DNA from: Streptomyces sp. ADI96-02
Lineage (GTDB): Bacteria > Actinomycetota > Actinomycetes > Streptomycetales > Streptomycetaceae
Direction: 5' to 3'
DNA length: 64,000 bases
NCBI RefSeq assembly: GCF_003846185.1
Contig: NZ_ML123034.1
Coordinates: 6,483,726-6,547,725 of the forward strand
Part shown: piece after piece, positions 8,943-17,339 of the stretch
Position numbering within the stretch: the first letter of the stretch is position 1
How the letters are laid out: the number at the start of each line of letters is the position of its first letter
Made by a program: the position numbers and the translations under genes
Notes under the pieces: model-generated
What the model saw: only the letters and a program-made list of their open reading frames with translations
Told to the model about the DNA's origin: nothing
Databases searched by the model: none

Positions 8943-9120
8943 CTCTAGGTTTCCATGGTCGCTCCTCGCCGGGCGGTGCGCACCGGTGCGTACTCCGGAC
9001 GGGGCGGGGACGGGGCCGTTCCCCCGTTCGGCGGCGTGACGGAGCGGTTCGTGCCCCCGTTGGGAGGAGAGACGAGCGGTCGCTCGTCCCCCTGCCCCGC
9101 GCTGGACCCGTGTGGGAGGA

Positions 9121-9153
9121 CGGCTCCGGCTCCCGAAGCGGGAGCCGGAGCCG
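9121..9153 (-). terminator. Hairpin terminator of the glycoside hydrolase gene
   Basis: Perfect 14-bp arms (CGGCTCCGGCTCCC at 9121-9134 and its complement at 9140-9153) enclose a 5-nt loop, 16 bp beyond the hydrolase stop codon at 9169. Position and stability suit termination of the minus-strand transcript. The remaining sequence up to 8943 shows only two loosely similar GGCGTGACGGAGCGG/GGAGGAGAGACGAGCGG-like segments and no gene. Confidence 0.65.
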
Positions 9154-9168
9154 CTTTCGTCCGCCGGA

Positions 9169-10434
9169 TCAGTAGCGGAAGCAGATCCTGCGTTCCCTGA
9201 GCCACCGCCCGAGCAGGTCTGCGAACGGAACCGTCACGCACCACCTGCGCGGAGGCGTCGCCGGTGCGGGAGGAGCCGAGGAGGGCGCGGGCCGCACCGG
9301 GGGCGAGGGCCGCGGGGAGGGCTCCGAGGCGCCCGGCGTCCCGGACGGGCCGGGCGCGGGGGCCGTCGGCGCGGGAGGCGGGGTGGGCGCGGGGCTCGGA
9401 GTGCCGGTAGCGGGCCGGGCGGGCGCGGCCATCTCCGTGAGCATGGTCCGGTAGACCCGCGAGGACCGCGGATTGCGCTTGCACTGCCAGACGCCGTGCG
9501 GACAGTAGTCCGTGATCGTCTGGTACAGCGGATCGTGCCGGTCGATCCATTCGAGCATCCGCCGCATGTACACGGGGTTGTCGCCGTTGCGGAAGAGGCC
9601 CCATTCCGGGAACGAGATCGGCTTCCCGTGGGCCGCCGCGAAGTCGACGTGCTTCTGGAGCCCGTACGGGTCGTGGATCTGGTCGTCGAACGACTCGCCC
9701 GGAGGCTGGTCGTAGGAGTCCATGCCGATGATGTCGACGACGTCGTCACCGGGATAGCACTCCGTCCAGGGCACCGCGTCCCGTCCCCGGCTCGGCGTGA
9801 AGTCGAAGCGGAACCGCTGGCCCGGCACGTCCCGCATCGCCGTGACGATCCGCTGCCAGTACGCCTTCCAGGCCGCGGGATCGGGGCCGCAGCGGTGGGT
9901 GTAGGTGGTCCCGTTCATCTCCCAGCCGAGCACGACGACCGTGTCGGGCACGCCGAGCGACACCAGCCGCTCGGCCAGCCTGGTGAAGTGCCGGTCGAAG
10001 TCGCCTGCCGCGCCCGACCGCAGCAGGGAGCGGACCTCCGCGTCCGGGACGCGCTCCTCGTTGCGCTCCAGCATCGGTACGTTCAGGACGAACAGCCGGT
10101 CCTCGTCCTCGGCGCGCCAGTCCGCCCAGGACGTCAGGAAACCGGGGGCGCCCTCGATGTTGACCCACAGGTCGCCCGGGAGGTAGGTGTGCCCCACGCG
10201 CAGGTCCGCACCGCCCAGCCACCGCGACAGTTCCGCCATCCTGCTCACTCCGGCGGGTCCGTAGTCGAGGTAGGCGCCGTGGGCGGTGGCGCCCGGGACG
10301 GCCGGCGGGCCGGGCGCGGCGCTGTCGACGGCGTCGGCGCCCGGAGGCGGTTGGCCCGCGATGCCGCCGCCCGCCAGGAGGCTCAGAGCGACCGCCGCGA
10401 CGCACGTGCTGATGAGTCGGCGCTTGGCCGGCAT
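9169..10434 (-). CDS. Secreted GH26-like glycoside hydrolase with Pro-rich tail
   Basis: Secreted enzyme of 421 aa. ATG 10434 has an excellent AGGAGG site 5 bp upstream; the frame extends further upstream without coding character. A signal peptide (residues 1-27, STCVAAVALSLLAGG) precedes a TIM-barrel domain (about 45-310) with GH26-type landmarks: VVVLGWEMNG (probable acid/base Glu), FDFTPS, DIIGMDSYD and ISFPEWGLF (probable nucleophile Glu). A Pro/Ala/Thr/Ser-rich linker of about 65 residues follows. The last 25 residues carry two Cys (RWCVTV and RICFRY), unlike a known carbohydrate-binding module. GH26 enzymes cut beta-mannans or related beta-glycans; the substrate here is unproven. Confidence 0.82.
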   Translation of the reverse strand: MPAKRRLISTCVAAVALSLLAGGGIAGQPPPGADAVDSAAPGPPAVPGATAHGAYLDYGPAGVSRMAELSRWLGGADLRVGHTYLPGDLWVNIEGAPGFLTSWADWRAEDEDRLFVLNVPMLERNEERVPDAEVRSLLRSGAAGDFDRHFTRLAERLVSLGVPDTVVVLGWEMNGTTYTHRCGPDPAAWKAYWQRIVTAMRDVPGQRFRFDFTPSRGRDAVPWTECYPGDDVVDIIGMDSYDQPPGESFDDQIHDPYGLQKHVDFAAAHGKPISFPEWGLFRNGDNPVYMRRMLEWIDRHDPLYQTITDYCPHGVWQCKRNPRSSRVYRTMLTEMAAPARPATGTPSPAPTPPPAPTAPAPGPSGTPGASEPSPRPSPPVRPAPSSAPPAPATPPRRWCVTVPFADLLGRWLRERRICFRY

Positions 10435-10559
10435 GGCTCCTCCTGGCTGCGGTGGCGATTTCCGGCGGTTTCGGCCCGGTGGGGAGAGGGGTTCATCATC
10501 GTGTACCGCCCTCGAACGCGGTGGGCCATCACTCGTGTGCGGCGTTGCGGGCGTGCCGT

Positions 10560-11849
10560 TCAGGTGAACGCGGGGCCGAACGTGAGCGGCAGCGAACCGA
10601 CGCGGTTGTCGAAGTTCGCATCGATGAGCCGCGGATCTCCCGGACGGGGGACGACGCGCCCGCGCGTGAGGATCTCCCGGAAGAGGGCTGTCATCTCCAG
10701 GCGGGCCAGGTGGGCGCCGAGGCAGTGGTGGGGGCCGCCGCCCCCGTACCCCAGGTGCGGATTCGGCGACCGGGTGATGTCGAAGATATCCGGGCGCGTG
10801 AAGACCGCCTCGTCGCGGTTGGCCGACGCGTAGACGAGCGCGACCCTCTCGCCGGGCCGGAACGTGCGACCGCCCAGCCGGAATTCCGCCACGACGGTCC
10901 TGCGGAACTGGATGATCGGCGTCGAATGGCGGACGATCTCGTCGACCGCGCCGCCGATGTGCCGGTCGAAGTCGGAGCGCAGCAGCGCCTGTTGCTCCGG
11001 ATGCCGATGGAGCAGCGACAGCCCGTGGGCGAGGGCGTTGCGCGTGGTCTCCACGCCGGCCACCAGCAGCAGCGAGAAGAACGCGCCGAGCCGGCGCGCG
11101 GAGAGCGCCTCGCCGTCGACGTCCGCGCACACCAGGGCCGAGACGAGATCGTCCTGCGGACGGCGGCGGCGCTCGTGCGCCAGTCGCGCCATGAGGAGCC
11201 GCATCCGGGCCAGGGAGGCGAGCCCGCGCCCCGGAATCCGGATTCTCGCCCGGCCGCGCCGCGCCACGCCGACGTGCTCCGAGGCGTGGTCGATCTGCGC
11301 GGCGATCCGCGCCCGGTACGCGCCGGGGATGCCCATCAGGTCGCAGATCACCTCCAGCGGCAGCCGCGAGGCGGCCGACGGCATGAAGTCGCCGGAACGG
11401 GCCTGGACCATCTCGTCGACCAGCCTGCCGGCGAGCCGGCCGATGTTCTCCTCGGCCGCCGCCAGCAGCCGAGGCGTGAAGCGCCGGGAGACGATCCGGC
11501 GCAGCGCCGCGTGCTCGACGCCGTCCATGCTCACCATCGAGTCCCCGAACAGCGCCCTGGCCCAGCGGGCGGGCTCCGGCGTCGTGACCCCCGGGGCACT
11601 GGCGAACACCTGCGGTGTGCGGCTCGCCGTCCGCACGTCCGCGTGGCGCACCAGGGCGTAGAAGGGTTTGCCCGACGTGCGGGCGGCGCCCGGTCCCGGG
11701 GTGAACAGGACGGGTTCGTCCAGCTCCCGCAGCCGGGCGAACGCCCTGAGGCGGTCGGGGCGCGGCAGCCGCCAGAAGTCCGGGTCGGCGAGATCGACGT
11801 CCGCCGCGTGGCGTACGCGGTTCCCGGACGTCCGGTGCGCAACGGTCAT
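10560..11849 (-). CDS. Cytochrome P450
   Basis: Soluble bacterial P450 of 429 aa. It has the I-helix motif LLLVAGVETTRNALAHG, the ExxR motif in VDEIVRHSTP, the conserved FRRTV and ERVALVYASANRD segments, and the heme-binding loop GGGPHHCLGAHLARLE with the axial Cys. The AGxETTRNA and PHHCLG wording recalls the CYP124/125/142 steroid- and lipid-oxidising clade, but this is a resemblance only. The start at 11849 (MTVAHRTSG) has GGAGGT 7 bp upstream; the longer frame to 12176 overlaps the tyrosinase promoter region and is disfavoured. No ferredoxin gene adjoins it. It is divergent from melC1, so the 242-bp gap may hold shared regulation. Confidence 0.9.
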   Translation of the reverse strand: MTVAHRTSGNRVRHAADVDLADPDFWRLPRPDRLRAFARLRELDEPVLFTPGPGAARTSGKPFYALVRHADVRTASRTPQVFASAPGVTTPEPARWARALFGDSMVSMDGVEHAALRRIVSRRFTPRLLAAAEENIGRLAGRLVDEMVQARSGDFMPSAASRLPLEVICDLMGIPGAYRARIAAQIDHASEHVGVARRGRARIRIPGRGLASLARMRLLMARLAHERRRRPQDDLVSALVCADVDGEALSARRLGAFFSLLLVAGVETTRNALAHGLSLLHRHPEQQALLRSDFDRHIGGAVDEIVRHSTPIIQFRRTVVAEFRLGGRTFRPGERVALVYASANRDEAVFTRPDIFDITRSPNPHLGYGGGGPHHCLGAHLARLEMTALFREILTRGRVVPRPGDPRLIDANFDNRVGSLPLTFGPAFT

Positions 11850-12091
11850 GATCGACACCTCCACGGGTTCGACGGCCGGGCTCCGGCCCTCAGCCATGTT
11901 CCGGTCCGGGGCGCGCACCGCGCCTCCCGACGCGGCCGACCCGGGCGGATGGCCGCGCATGTCACGCGTTTGCCCGAAGCGGGAGGGCCGAACGCCGCAC
12001 GCGGAGAACTGTTCCCCGCTCGCCTCGTTGACGACATCGCCGTCAACGGCCGCCACCCGCAAACCAGTCGACGAGAGGCAGGCAGCCCCCC

Positions 12092-12613
12092 ATGCCCCCT
12101 GCGCCCCCCACCAACTCCCCGACCGCTCCGAATTCCGCCGGTTCCCCGACCCCCGCGACGGACCGGGCCGACGCACCCCCCGCGACGAGCGGGACGTCCC
12201 GCCGCGTCGCCCTCCGCACCGCCTTCACCGCCGCCGCGGTCGCCGGCGCCGCCGCGGTCCTCCTGCCGGTCCTCGACCGGGAGGCGGGCAGCGCCACCCG
12301 TTCCGCGCCGGGACCGGCCGCGGACCGGCCGGACCGCGGCCGGGCGACGGAGCGGTTCGCCGAGACGTACCGGGGCCGCGAGATCCGGGGCACGGCCACC
12401 GACGTCGTGCCGGCCGGCCGCGGCCTCCCGTCCGGACAGGTCACGGAAGTCCTCATCGACGGCAGGCCGCTGCACGTCATGAGACGGGCGGACGGCACCT
12501 ATCTGAGCGAGGTGAGGCACTACGAGTCGTACCCGACGCTCCTGGAGACGGCGCGCGCGGCCGTCGACGAGCTCGGCTCCGCCCGCCTCAGGGCCCCGTC
12601 GCACTCCATGTGA
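12092..12613 (+). CDS. melC1: Tyrosinase copper chaperone/cofactor MelC1
   Basis: Caddie protein of 173 aa that inserts copper into apo-tyrosinase and carries it across the membrane. A twin-arginine signal (Arg37-Arg38 in GTSRRVALRTAF, then a hydrophobic stretch with AAAVAGAAAVLL) is preceded by an unusually long Pro/Thr/Ser-rich N-terminus of about 35 residues. The conserved MelC1 core follows: FAETYRGREIRG, EVLIDGRPLHVMRRADG and YLSEVRHYESYPTLLETARAAV. MelC2 lacks its own signal, so export depends on this protein. The gene precedes melC2 by 20 bp in an operon. The ribosome site before 12092 is weak (GAGAGG), so a downstream start is possible. Confidence 0.93.
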   Translation: MPPAPPTNSPTAPNSAGSPTPATDRADAPPATSGTSRRVALRTAFTAAAVAGAAAVLLPVLDREAGSATRSAPGPAADRPDRGRATERFAETYRGREIRGTATDVVPAGRGLPSGQVTEVLIDGRPLHVMRRADGTYLSEVRHYESYPTLLETARAAVDELGSARLRAPSHSM

Positions 12614-12633
12614 AACCAGGAAGGACCGCACCC

Positions 12634-13494
12634 GTGCACACCCGCAGGAACCAGCGCGATCTCACGCGCACCGAGAAGCGCCGGCTCGTCGACGCGATCC
12701 TCAGGCTCAAGCGCTCCGGCCGCTACGACGACTTCGTCGTCATGCACCGCGAGTTCTACGTGATGGACACCGAGGGCCAGCCGCGTCCCGCCCATATGAC
12801 GCCCTCGTTCTTCCCCTGGCACCGCCGATACCTGCTGGAGTTCGAGAAAGCCCTGCAAGCCGTGGATCCGAAGGTCAGCGTCCCGTACTGGGACTGGACC
12901 CGGGACAACACGCCCGCCGCCTCCCTGTGGGCGGAGGACTTCCTCGGCGGCAACGGCAGGGCCGGCGACCGGGAGGTCACCACCGGGCCGTTCGCCTACC
13001 GCGCGGGCAACTGGAAGGTGGGGGTCGGAGTCACCGACGAGAACTACCTCACGCGCAACTTCGGCCGGCCCGAGGACCCGGTGGCCCTGCCCACGAAGGA
13101 GGACGTGGCGCGCGCCCTGAAGGACCCGGTCTACGACACGGAGCCGTGGAACAGCACCAGCGTCAAGGGCTTCCGCAACCGCGTCGAGGGATGGGGGATC
13201 CACCAGGTGCGCGGGGTGGCCAACCACAACCGGGTCCACCAGTGGGTCGGCGGCCCGATGGCCGGAGCGGCCTCGCCGGAGGATCCGGTGTTCTGGCTGC
13301 ACCACTCCTTCATGGACCTGCTCTGGGACCGCTGGCAGAAGGCGCACCCGCGCTCCGCCTATCTGCCGGGCCGCGCACCGGCCGAGCCCGGACCCGGCCG
13401 GAAGACCGTCTTCGGCCTCCACGACCCCATGCCGCCCTGGAACGTGACGCCCGCGAAGCTGACCGGCCACGGCAAGCTCTACCGCTACGCCTGA
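12634..13494 (+). CDS. melC2: Tyrosinase MelC2
   Basis: Type 3 dicopper monooxygenase of 286 aa that hydroxylates tyrosine to DOPA and oxidises it to dopaquinone, starting melanin formation. GTG 12634 follows CCAGGAAGGA by about 8 bp. All six copper ligands are visible: CuA His38 (VMHREF), His54 (RPAHMTPS), His63 (FPWHRRY); CuB His198, His202 (NHNRVHQWVGG) and His224 (FWLHHSFMD). The first three positions match the known Streptomyces enzyme exactly; the CuB residues are shifted by 8 because of a short insertion. The C-terminus (PPWNVTPAKLTGHGKLYRY) resembles the family end. It has no signal peptide, consistent with MelC1-dependent export. Confidence 0.96.
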   Translation: MHTRRNQRDLTRTEKRRLVDAILRLKRSGRYDDFVVMHREFYVMDTEGQPRPAHMTPSFFPWHRRYLLEFEKALQAVDPKVSVPYWDWTRDNTPAASLWAEDFLGGNGRAGDREVTTGPFAYRAGNWKVGVGVTDENYLTRNFGRPEDPVALPTKEDVARALKDPVYDTEPWNSTSVKGFRNRVEGWGIHQVRGVANHNRVHQWVGGPMAGAASPEDPVFWLHHSFMDLLWDRWQKAHPRSAYLPGRAPAEPGPGRKTVFGLHDPMPPWNVTPAKLTGHGKLYRYA

Positions 13495-13497
13495 CCC

Positions 13498-13560
13498 GGC
13501 GGCGACGAGAACGGCCGGTCTCCTCCGCGCGGGAGGAGACCGGCCGTTCTCGTCGCCGCC
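13498..13560. terminator. Perfect 29-bp hairpin, bidirectional terminator
   Basis: The arms at 13498-13526 and 13532-13560 are exact 29-nt reverse complements around a 5-nt loop (GCGCG). The element starts 4 bp after the melC2 stop and ends 15 bp before the stop of the convergent acyltransferase gene. The symmetry and convergent context make a bidirectional terminator very likely. No T-tract follows. Confidence 0.88.
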
Positions 13561-13574
13561 GTACGCCGCCTTCC

Positions 13575-14723
13575 TCAGCGGCCGAGGACCGGAAGCCCGG
13601 CGAGCCGGTCGCGCCAGTCCCGGGCGGCGGGGAACCGTGACTTCACCGTCCCGGCCGCCCGCTCGCGGACCGCCACCTGCGACTCGCGCAGCCGCAGCAG
13701 CGGCTCCAGCCCCGGCCGGGCCAGCAGCAGCCGCTGATTGACCACCCGCACCGGCCGCCAGTGGTCCTTGTACTGCTCCGCGCCGCGCAGCAGGCTCAGC
13801 ACCTCATGGCCGGCGTCCGACGCCTGCTGGGCCACCTCCCGCAGCAGCAGGGTCGACACATCGACCTTCCGCTCCCGCAGCCCCGGGTCCGCGCCGTACA
13901 GATAGCCGCCCGCCAGACGCCCCGACTGGAGCGTGAGGTTGGCCACCACCACCGTGCCGTCCAGCCGGAACTCGGTCATGGCCGCCGTGCCGTCCCCCGC
14001 CATCCTCCCGACGGACCGGATCAGGTGGTCCGAGAACCGCGTCCTGAGGTGCTCGGGGTTCACCCCCCGGTCGCGCCACTGAAGTTCGTGCAGGCGCAGC
14101 AGCGTTCCGATCGCCGCCGGAACCTCGCTCGGCGGGATCCGGCGCGTCTCGACGCCCAGCGCGTCGACCCTGCGCAGTTTCGCCCGCAGCCGCTGGCCCC
14201 GCGCACCCGTCAGCGGGCTCGCCAGATCCCCCAGGGGCCGTGCTGGCAGCTCCATGCACGTCGAGTCCGTGAGCCTGCTCCGGCCGCCCGCCCACCGGCC
14301 GAACAGCAACTGGGCCGACGCGTCGGGCCGGACCTCGCGCAGGTCGACGACCGCGTGCCGGGCCGCCCGCTCCAGTCCGCGACCCAGGGCCCCGACGGCG
14401 TACCCGGCCTCCTCCTCGTCCAACAGGATGTCGAAGAAGTCGCTGATCGCCCCGCCCATCGGAACGAGCAGCGGCATCGGCCGGTGCGCCAGCATCAGCG
14501 GCGCCGCGCCGATCAGCCGTCCCGACCGCCGTACCAGCAGCACCCGCAGGCGGCCCTCCTGGCCGTAGGAGATCCACCACGAGTGGAGCCAGGCATGGCT
14601 CTGGAACGGCGTGGCGGTCGCGCACCGGCGGTGCAGCGCGTCCCACTCCCCGGCCAGCGCGCCGAACTCCCGGAAGTCCCGGCACAGCGTCACGGACAGG
14701 CGTCCCGCCCGGCGCGCCCTCAT
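13575..14723 (-). CDS. CelD/BcsL-type GNAT acyltransferase of the polysaccharide cluster
   Basis: Protein of 382 aa with a FemAB/GNAT-like fold of the CelD/BcsL acetyltransferase group. N-terminal part: CRDFREFGALAGEWDALHRR, then PFQSHAWLHSWW, typical of this family. C-terminal acyltransferase domain (about 170-330): LRLHELQWRDRGV, MTEFRLDGTVVVANL, GGYLYGADPGLRERKVDVSTLLLREV. Members often occur in exopolysaccharide clusters and are thought to acylate sugars or transfer amino-acyl groups. It is the last gene of the operon; its ATG overlaps the stop of the Wzz-like gene by 4 bp. Substrate unknown. Confidence 0.78.
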   Translation of the reverse strand: MRARRAGRLSVTLCRDFREFGALAGEWDALHRRCATATPFQSHAWLHSWWISYGQEGRLRVLLVRRSGRLIGAAPLMLAHRPMPLLVPMGGAISDFFDILLDEEEAGYAVGALGRGLERAARHAVVDLREVRPDASAQLLFGRWAGGRSRLTDSTCMELPARPLGDLASPLTGARGQRLRAKLRRVDALGVETRRIPPSEVPAAIGTLLRLHELQWRDRGVNPEHLRTRFSDHLIRSVGRMAGDGTAAMTEFRLDGTVVVANLTLQSGRLAGGYLYGADPGLRERKVDVSTLLLREVAQQASDAGHEVLSLLRGAEQYKDHWRPVRVVNQRLLLARPGLEPLLRLRESQVAVRERAAGTVKSRFPAARDWRDRLAGLPVLGR

Positions 14724-15397
14724 CGAGCGAGTTCCCGGTCGCCCGCGGGGACGCCCTGGCCGCCGGAGGCCGTCGGCCCGGGGACCTGGGCCGAGACGCT
14801 CCAGCCCGCGCGCCGGGGCCGTACGAGCAGGACGAGTCCGCCCAGCAGACCGCCCGCCGCCGCGCCCACGGCGGTGCCGAGCGGCGCCGACGGCGAGACC
14901 GGCTGATCCGGTGTCATCGCGTGGGTGAACTCGATCAGCTTCACGCCGGTGTCCTCGGAGACGTGTTCGCTGCTGACGACGACGGCCTCGATGACCGCGT
15001 TGGCGATGTCGGCCGCCCGGCGCGGCTGGGTCGACGTGCCGGTGACCGCGATCATGGGCGAGTCGGGAGACGTCTCCGACCGCACCCGGGAGCGCAGTTC
15101 GCGCACCGGCTCACCCGCCGCGCCCTGGGCGTAGGAGAGGGTCGCGTCGCTGGTCACCAGACGCCCGAAGGACTGCGCGTAGCCCAGGGCCGCCGACGGG
15201 TCCGTCTCCTCCTGGGCGACCGCCATCGCGTAGCTGGTGGCCTCGTACCGCGGCGCCGTCAGCAGGCCGTACGACAGTCCGGACGCGGCGCCGAGCAGCA
15301 CCAGGGCGGGCAGGGGCCACCACCGGGGCGGCCGGGGGACAGCGGTGCGCGGACGGCGTCGAAGGACGTGTCGCCGTTGCTCGGGAGAATCGGTCAT
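14720..15397 (-). CDS. Wzz-like chain-length determinant membrane protein
   Basis: Membrane protein of 225 aa. An Arg/Pro-rich cytosolic N-terminus (about 22 residues) is followed by a first helix (LPALVLLGAASGLSYGLL), an extracytoplasmic domain of about 125 residues with the Wzz-type YEATSYAMAV start and the MIAVTGTSTQPRRAADIANAV segment, then a Pro-rich entry to a second helix (PDQPVSPSAPLGTAVGAAAGGLLGGLVLLV) and a short tail. There is no Tyr-kinase domain. Such proteins set polymer length or assist export. The start at 15397 overlaps the glycosyltransferase stop by 4 bp; its own stop overlaps the next gene start. Confidence 0.82.
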   Translation of the reverse strand: MTDSPEQRRHVLRRRPRTAVPRPPRWWPLPALVLLGAASGLSYGLLTAPRYEATSYAMAVAQEETDPSAALGYAQSFGRLVTSDATLSYAQGAAGEPVRELRSRVRSETSPDSPMIAVTGTSTQPRRAADIANAVIEAVVVSSEHVSEDTGVKLIEFTHAMTPDQPVSPSAPLGTAVGAAAGGLLGGLVLLVRPRRAGWSVSAQVPGPTASGGQGVPAGDRELAR

Positions 15398-16530
15398 GGC
15401 AGGGCTCTCCGGTTCGGTGGGACGGTGTCGAGGGCGTACGCGTACACGTCCATCAGGCGCGTGCTGCTGCGCCGGATGTCGTAGTGGCCGACGGCGCGGG
15501 GCGGCGGCAGCCGGTCGCAGGAGGGGGCGTGTATCCGCCGGCGCAGCAGCGCCGTCAGCTCGTCCGGACACCCGGTGATCCGGGTCGCGCCCGGGGCGTG
15601 GGCGGTCGGCAGGTCGTCGATCGCCGGGCAGGCGCCGTGCAGGACGGGCAGCCCCGCGGCGAGCGCCTCGACGGCGGCCAGTCCGAAGGACTCCTCGCGC
15701 GACACCGAGACGAACGCGTCCACGGCGCTGAGGAGTTCCGGCACCCCGGGCACCGGGCCGCGCCCGTCGCCGCACTCGCCGAGGAAGCGGATCCGGTTCG
15801 CCGCGCCCAGCCGCCCGGCCAGCGCCCGCAGCCGCCCGGCCTCCGGCCCGTCGCCCGCCAGCAGCAACCGTGCGCCGGGCAGCGCGGCGACCGCGCGGAC
15901 GAGGACGTCGAACCGTTTGCCGGGCACCAGCCGGCCCACTCCGCCGACCACGAAGACGCCGTCGGGAAGCCCCAGGGCCGCACGGACGGCCGCGCGCCGC
16001 TCCGGCTCGAACCGGAACCGGTCCGCGTCGATGCCGTTCGGCACCAGCCGGATCCGGTCGGCCGGCACCCCCCAGTCCCGCAGCCGGCCCGCGACGGTGG
16101 GGGAGACGGCCACGGTGGCCGAGCCGAGCCGTTCGGTGCCGAGGTAGAGGGCCCGGACGCCCCGGGTGAGCGGACGGCCCTCGATCTCGTCGCGGCCCAG
16201 GGAGTGCTCGGTCGCCACCGTCGCGCGGACCCCGGCGAGCCGGGCCGCGATCCTGCCGTACACGCAGGCCCGGTAGAGGTGCGTGTGCACCAGGTCGTAG
16301 CGGCCGTCGCGGATCAGCCGGACCAGCCTCCCCACGGCCGAGAGGTCGCGGTTGCCGCCCATGCCCAGGTGGACGACGCGGACTCCGTCCGCCCGCAGCC
16401 CCGCCGCCACCGCCCCCGGATTGGTCAGCGTGACGACGTCGCACGGCACCGGCATATGACGCAGCAGCAGCCGCAACTGCTGCTCCGCGCCGCCGACCCC
16501 GAGCCCGGTGATGACGTGGAGCGCCCTCAC
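15394..16530 (-). CDS. GT4-family glycosyltransferase
   Basis: Cytoplasmic GT-B glycosyltransferase of 378 aa. N-terminal acceptor lobe: VRALHVITGLGVGGAEQQL with the GGAE loop, and DLVHTHLYRACVYGR. C-terminal donor lobe: VPNGIDADRF, GGVGRLVPGKRFDVLV, and the EX7E motif in SREESFGLAAVEALA. It retains the donor-nucleotide motifs and should be active; the sugar is unknown. The GTG start at 16530 overlaps the deacetylase stop (GTGA). This start gives a natural N-terminus, whereas the frame continues upstream only as an overlap with the deacetylase gene. Confidence 0.9.
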   Translation of the reverse strand: MRALHVITGLGVGGAEQQLRLLLRHMPVPCDVVTLTNPGAVAAGLRADGVRVVHLGMGGNRDLSAVGRLVRLIRDGRYDLVHTHLYRACVYGRIAARLAGVRATVATEHSLGRDEIEGRPLTRGVRALYLGTERLGSATVAVSPTVAGRLRDWGVPADRIRLVPNGIDADRFRFEPERRAAVRAALGLPDGVFVVGGVGRLVPGKRFDVLVRAVAALPGARLLLAGDGPEAGRLRALAGRLGAANRIRFLGECGDGRGPVPGVPELLSAVDAFVSVSREESFGLAAVEALAAGLPVLHGACPAIDDLPTAHAPGATRITGCPDELTALLRRRIHAPSCDRLPPPRAVGHYDIRRSSTRLMDVYAYALDTVPPNRRALP

Positions 16531-17339
16531 CGCGCACCGCCCGCACCCGATGGGGAGACGGCCCGCGATCCCGCGCCTACGACCCGTCCGTACCGCAGCC
16601 CGTGCCGCAGGTCCTTCGCCCACAGCCGCACCCCGCGGTCCGCCTGGCTGACGTGCGTACGCGGCAGCGCGTACCGGCCGGCCGGCGGGCCGGGCTCCAG
16701 CGCGCAGCCGTAGCCGTACCCGGCCGCGCGGACGGCCGCGAGGACCCGCCGGTCCAGCGTGCCGTACGGGTAGCAGAAGCCCTCCGGCGGTGTGCCGGTG
16801 AGCTCCCCGATCAACTCCCGGCTGTACCGCACCTCGTGCCGCAGCTCCTCGTCCGACAGAGCCGTCAGGCGGCGGTGCAGCAGCCCGTGCGAACCGACCT
16901 CCATGCCCGCCCCGGCGACCCGCCGGATCTCCTCCTCGGTGAGCAGCGGCTTGCGCGGGCCGAGCGGGTCCCAGTCGTTCACGCCTCCCGGGCGGCCCGG
17001 CAGGACGAAGACCGTCGCCGTGCAGCCGTGCTCGCGCAGGACCGGCAGGGCCTCCCCGAGGAAGTCCGCGTACCCGTCGTCGAACGTCAGCCCGACCAGA
17101 CCGCGCCGCCCCGCCGCCTCCGCCCGCAGCAGCTCCGCCACGCCGACACCGGTGAGCTTCCGGCTGCGCAGCCACGACAACTGCTGACCGAGCCGTTCGG
17201 CGGAGACGGTGATCCCGTACGGGTCGTCCCGGGGATCGGCGACCGAGTGGTAGGTGAGGATCCACGGGCGTCTGCGGGTGTGCGGGCGCGGCCGGGGCGG
17301 GGCAGTGCCGGAGCCGGGTGCCGAGGGATCAGCGGCCAT
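16527..17339 (-). CDS. NodB-type polysaccharide deacetylase (CE4)
   Basis: Metal-dependent deacetylase of 270 aa that removes acetyl groups from N-acetylhexosamine residues. CE4 motifs: LTYHS (about residue 29), TFDDGY (the catalytic Asp pair, about 84-89), GSHGLLHRR (metal-binding His-x3-His), CYPYGTLDRR, and a C-terminal LPRTHVSQ. There is no signal peptide, so it may act on lipid-linked intermediates in the cytoplasm. The start overlaps the flippase stop by 11 bp. The presence of a deacetylase implies at least one N-acetylated sugar in the polymer. Confidence 0.9.
   Translation of the reverse strand: MAADPSAPGSGTAPPRPRPHTRRRPWILTYHSVADPRDDPYGITVSAERLGQQLSWLRSRKLTGVGVAELLRAEAAGRRGLVGLTFDDGYADFLGEALPVLREHGCTATVFVLPGRPGGVNDWDPLGPRKPLLTEEEIRRVAGAGMEVGSHGLLHRRLTALSDEELRHEVRYSRELIGELTGTPPEGFCYPYGTLDRRVLAAVRAAGYGYGCALEPGPPAGRYALPRTHVSQADRGVRLWAKDLRHGLRYGRVVGAGSRAVSPSGAGGAR

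Noticed and set aside
6150..8948. Very long plus-strand open frame (932 codons) opposite the PAS/GAF-PP2C gene
   Set aside because: It is antisense to a gene with clear domain motifs. Long stop-free antisense frames are expected at this GC content; its translation is Arg/Pro/Gly-rich without motifs.
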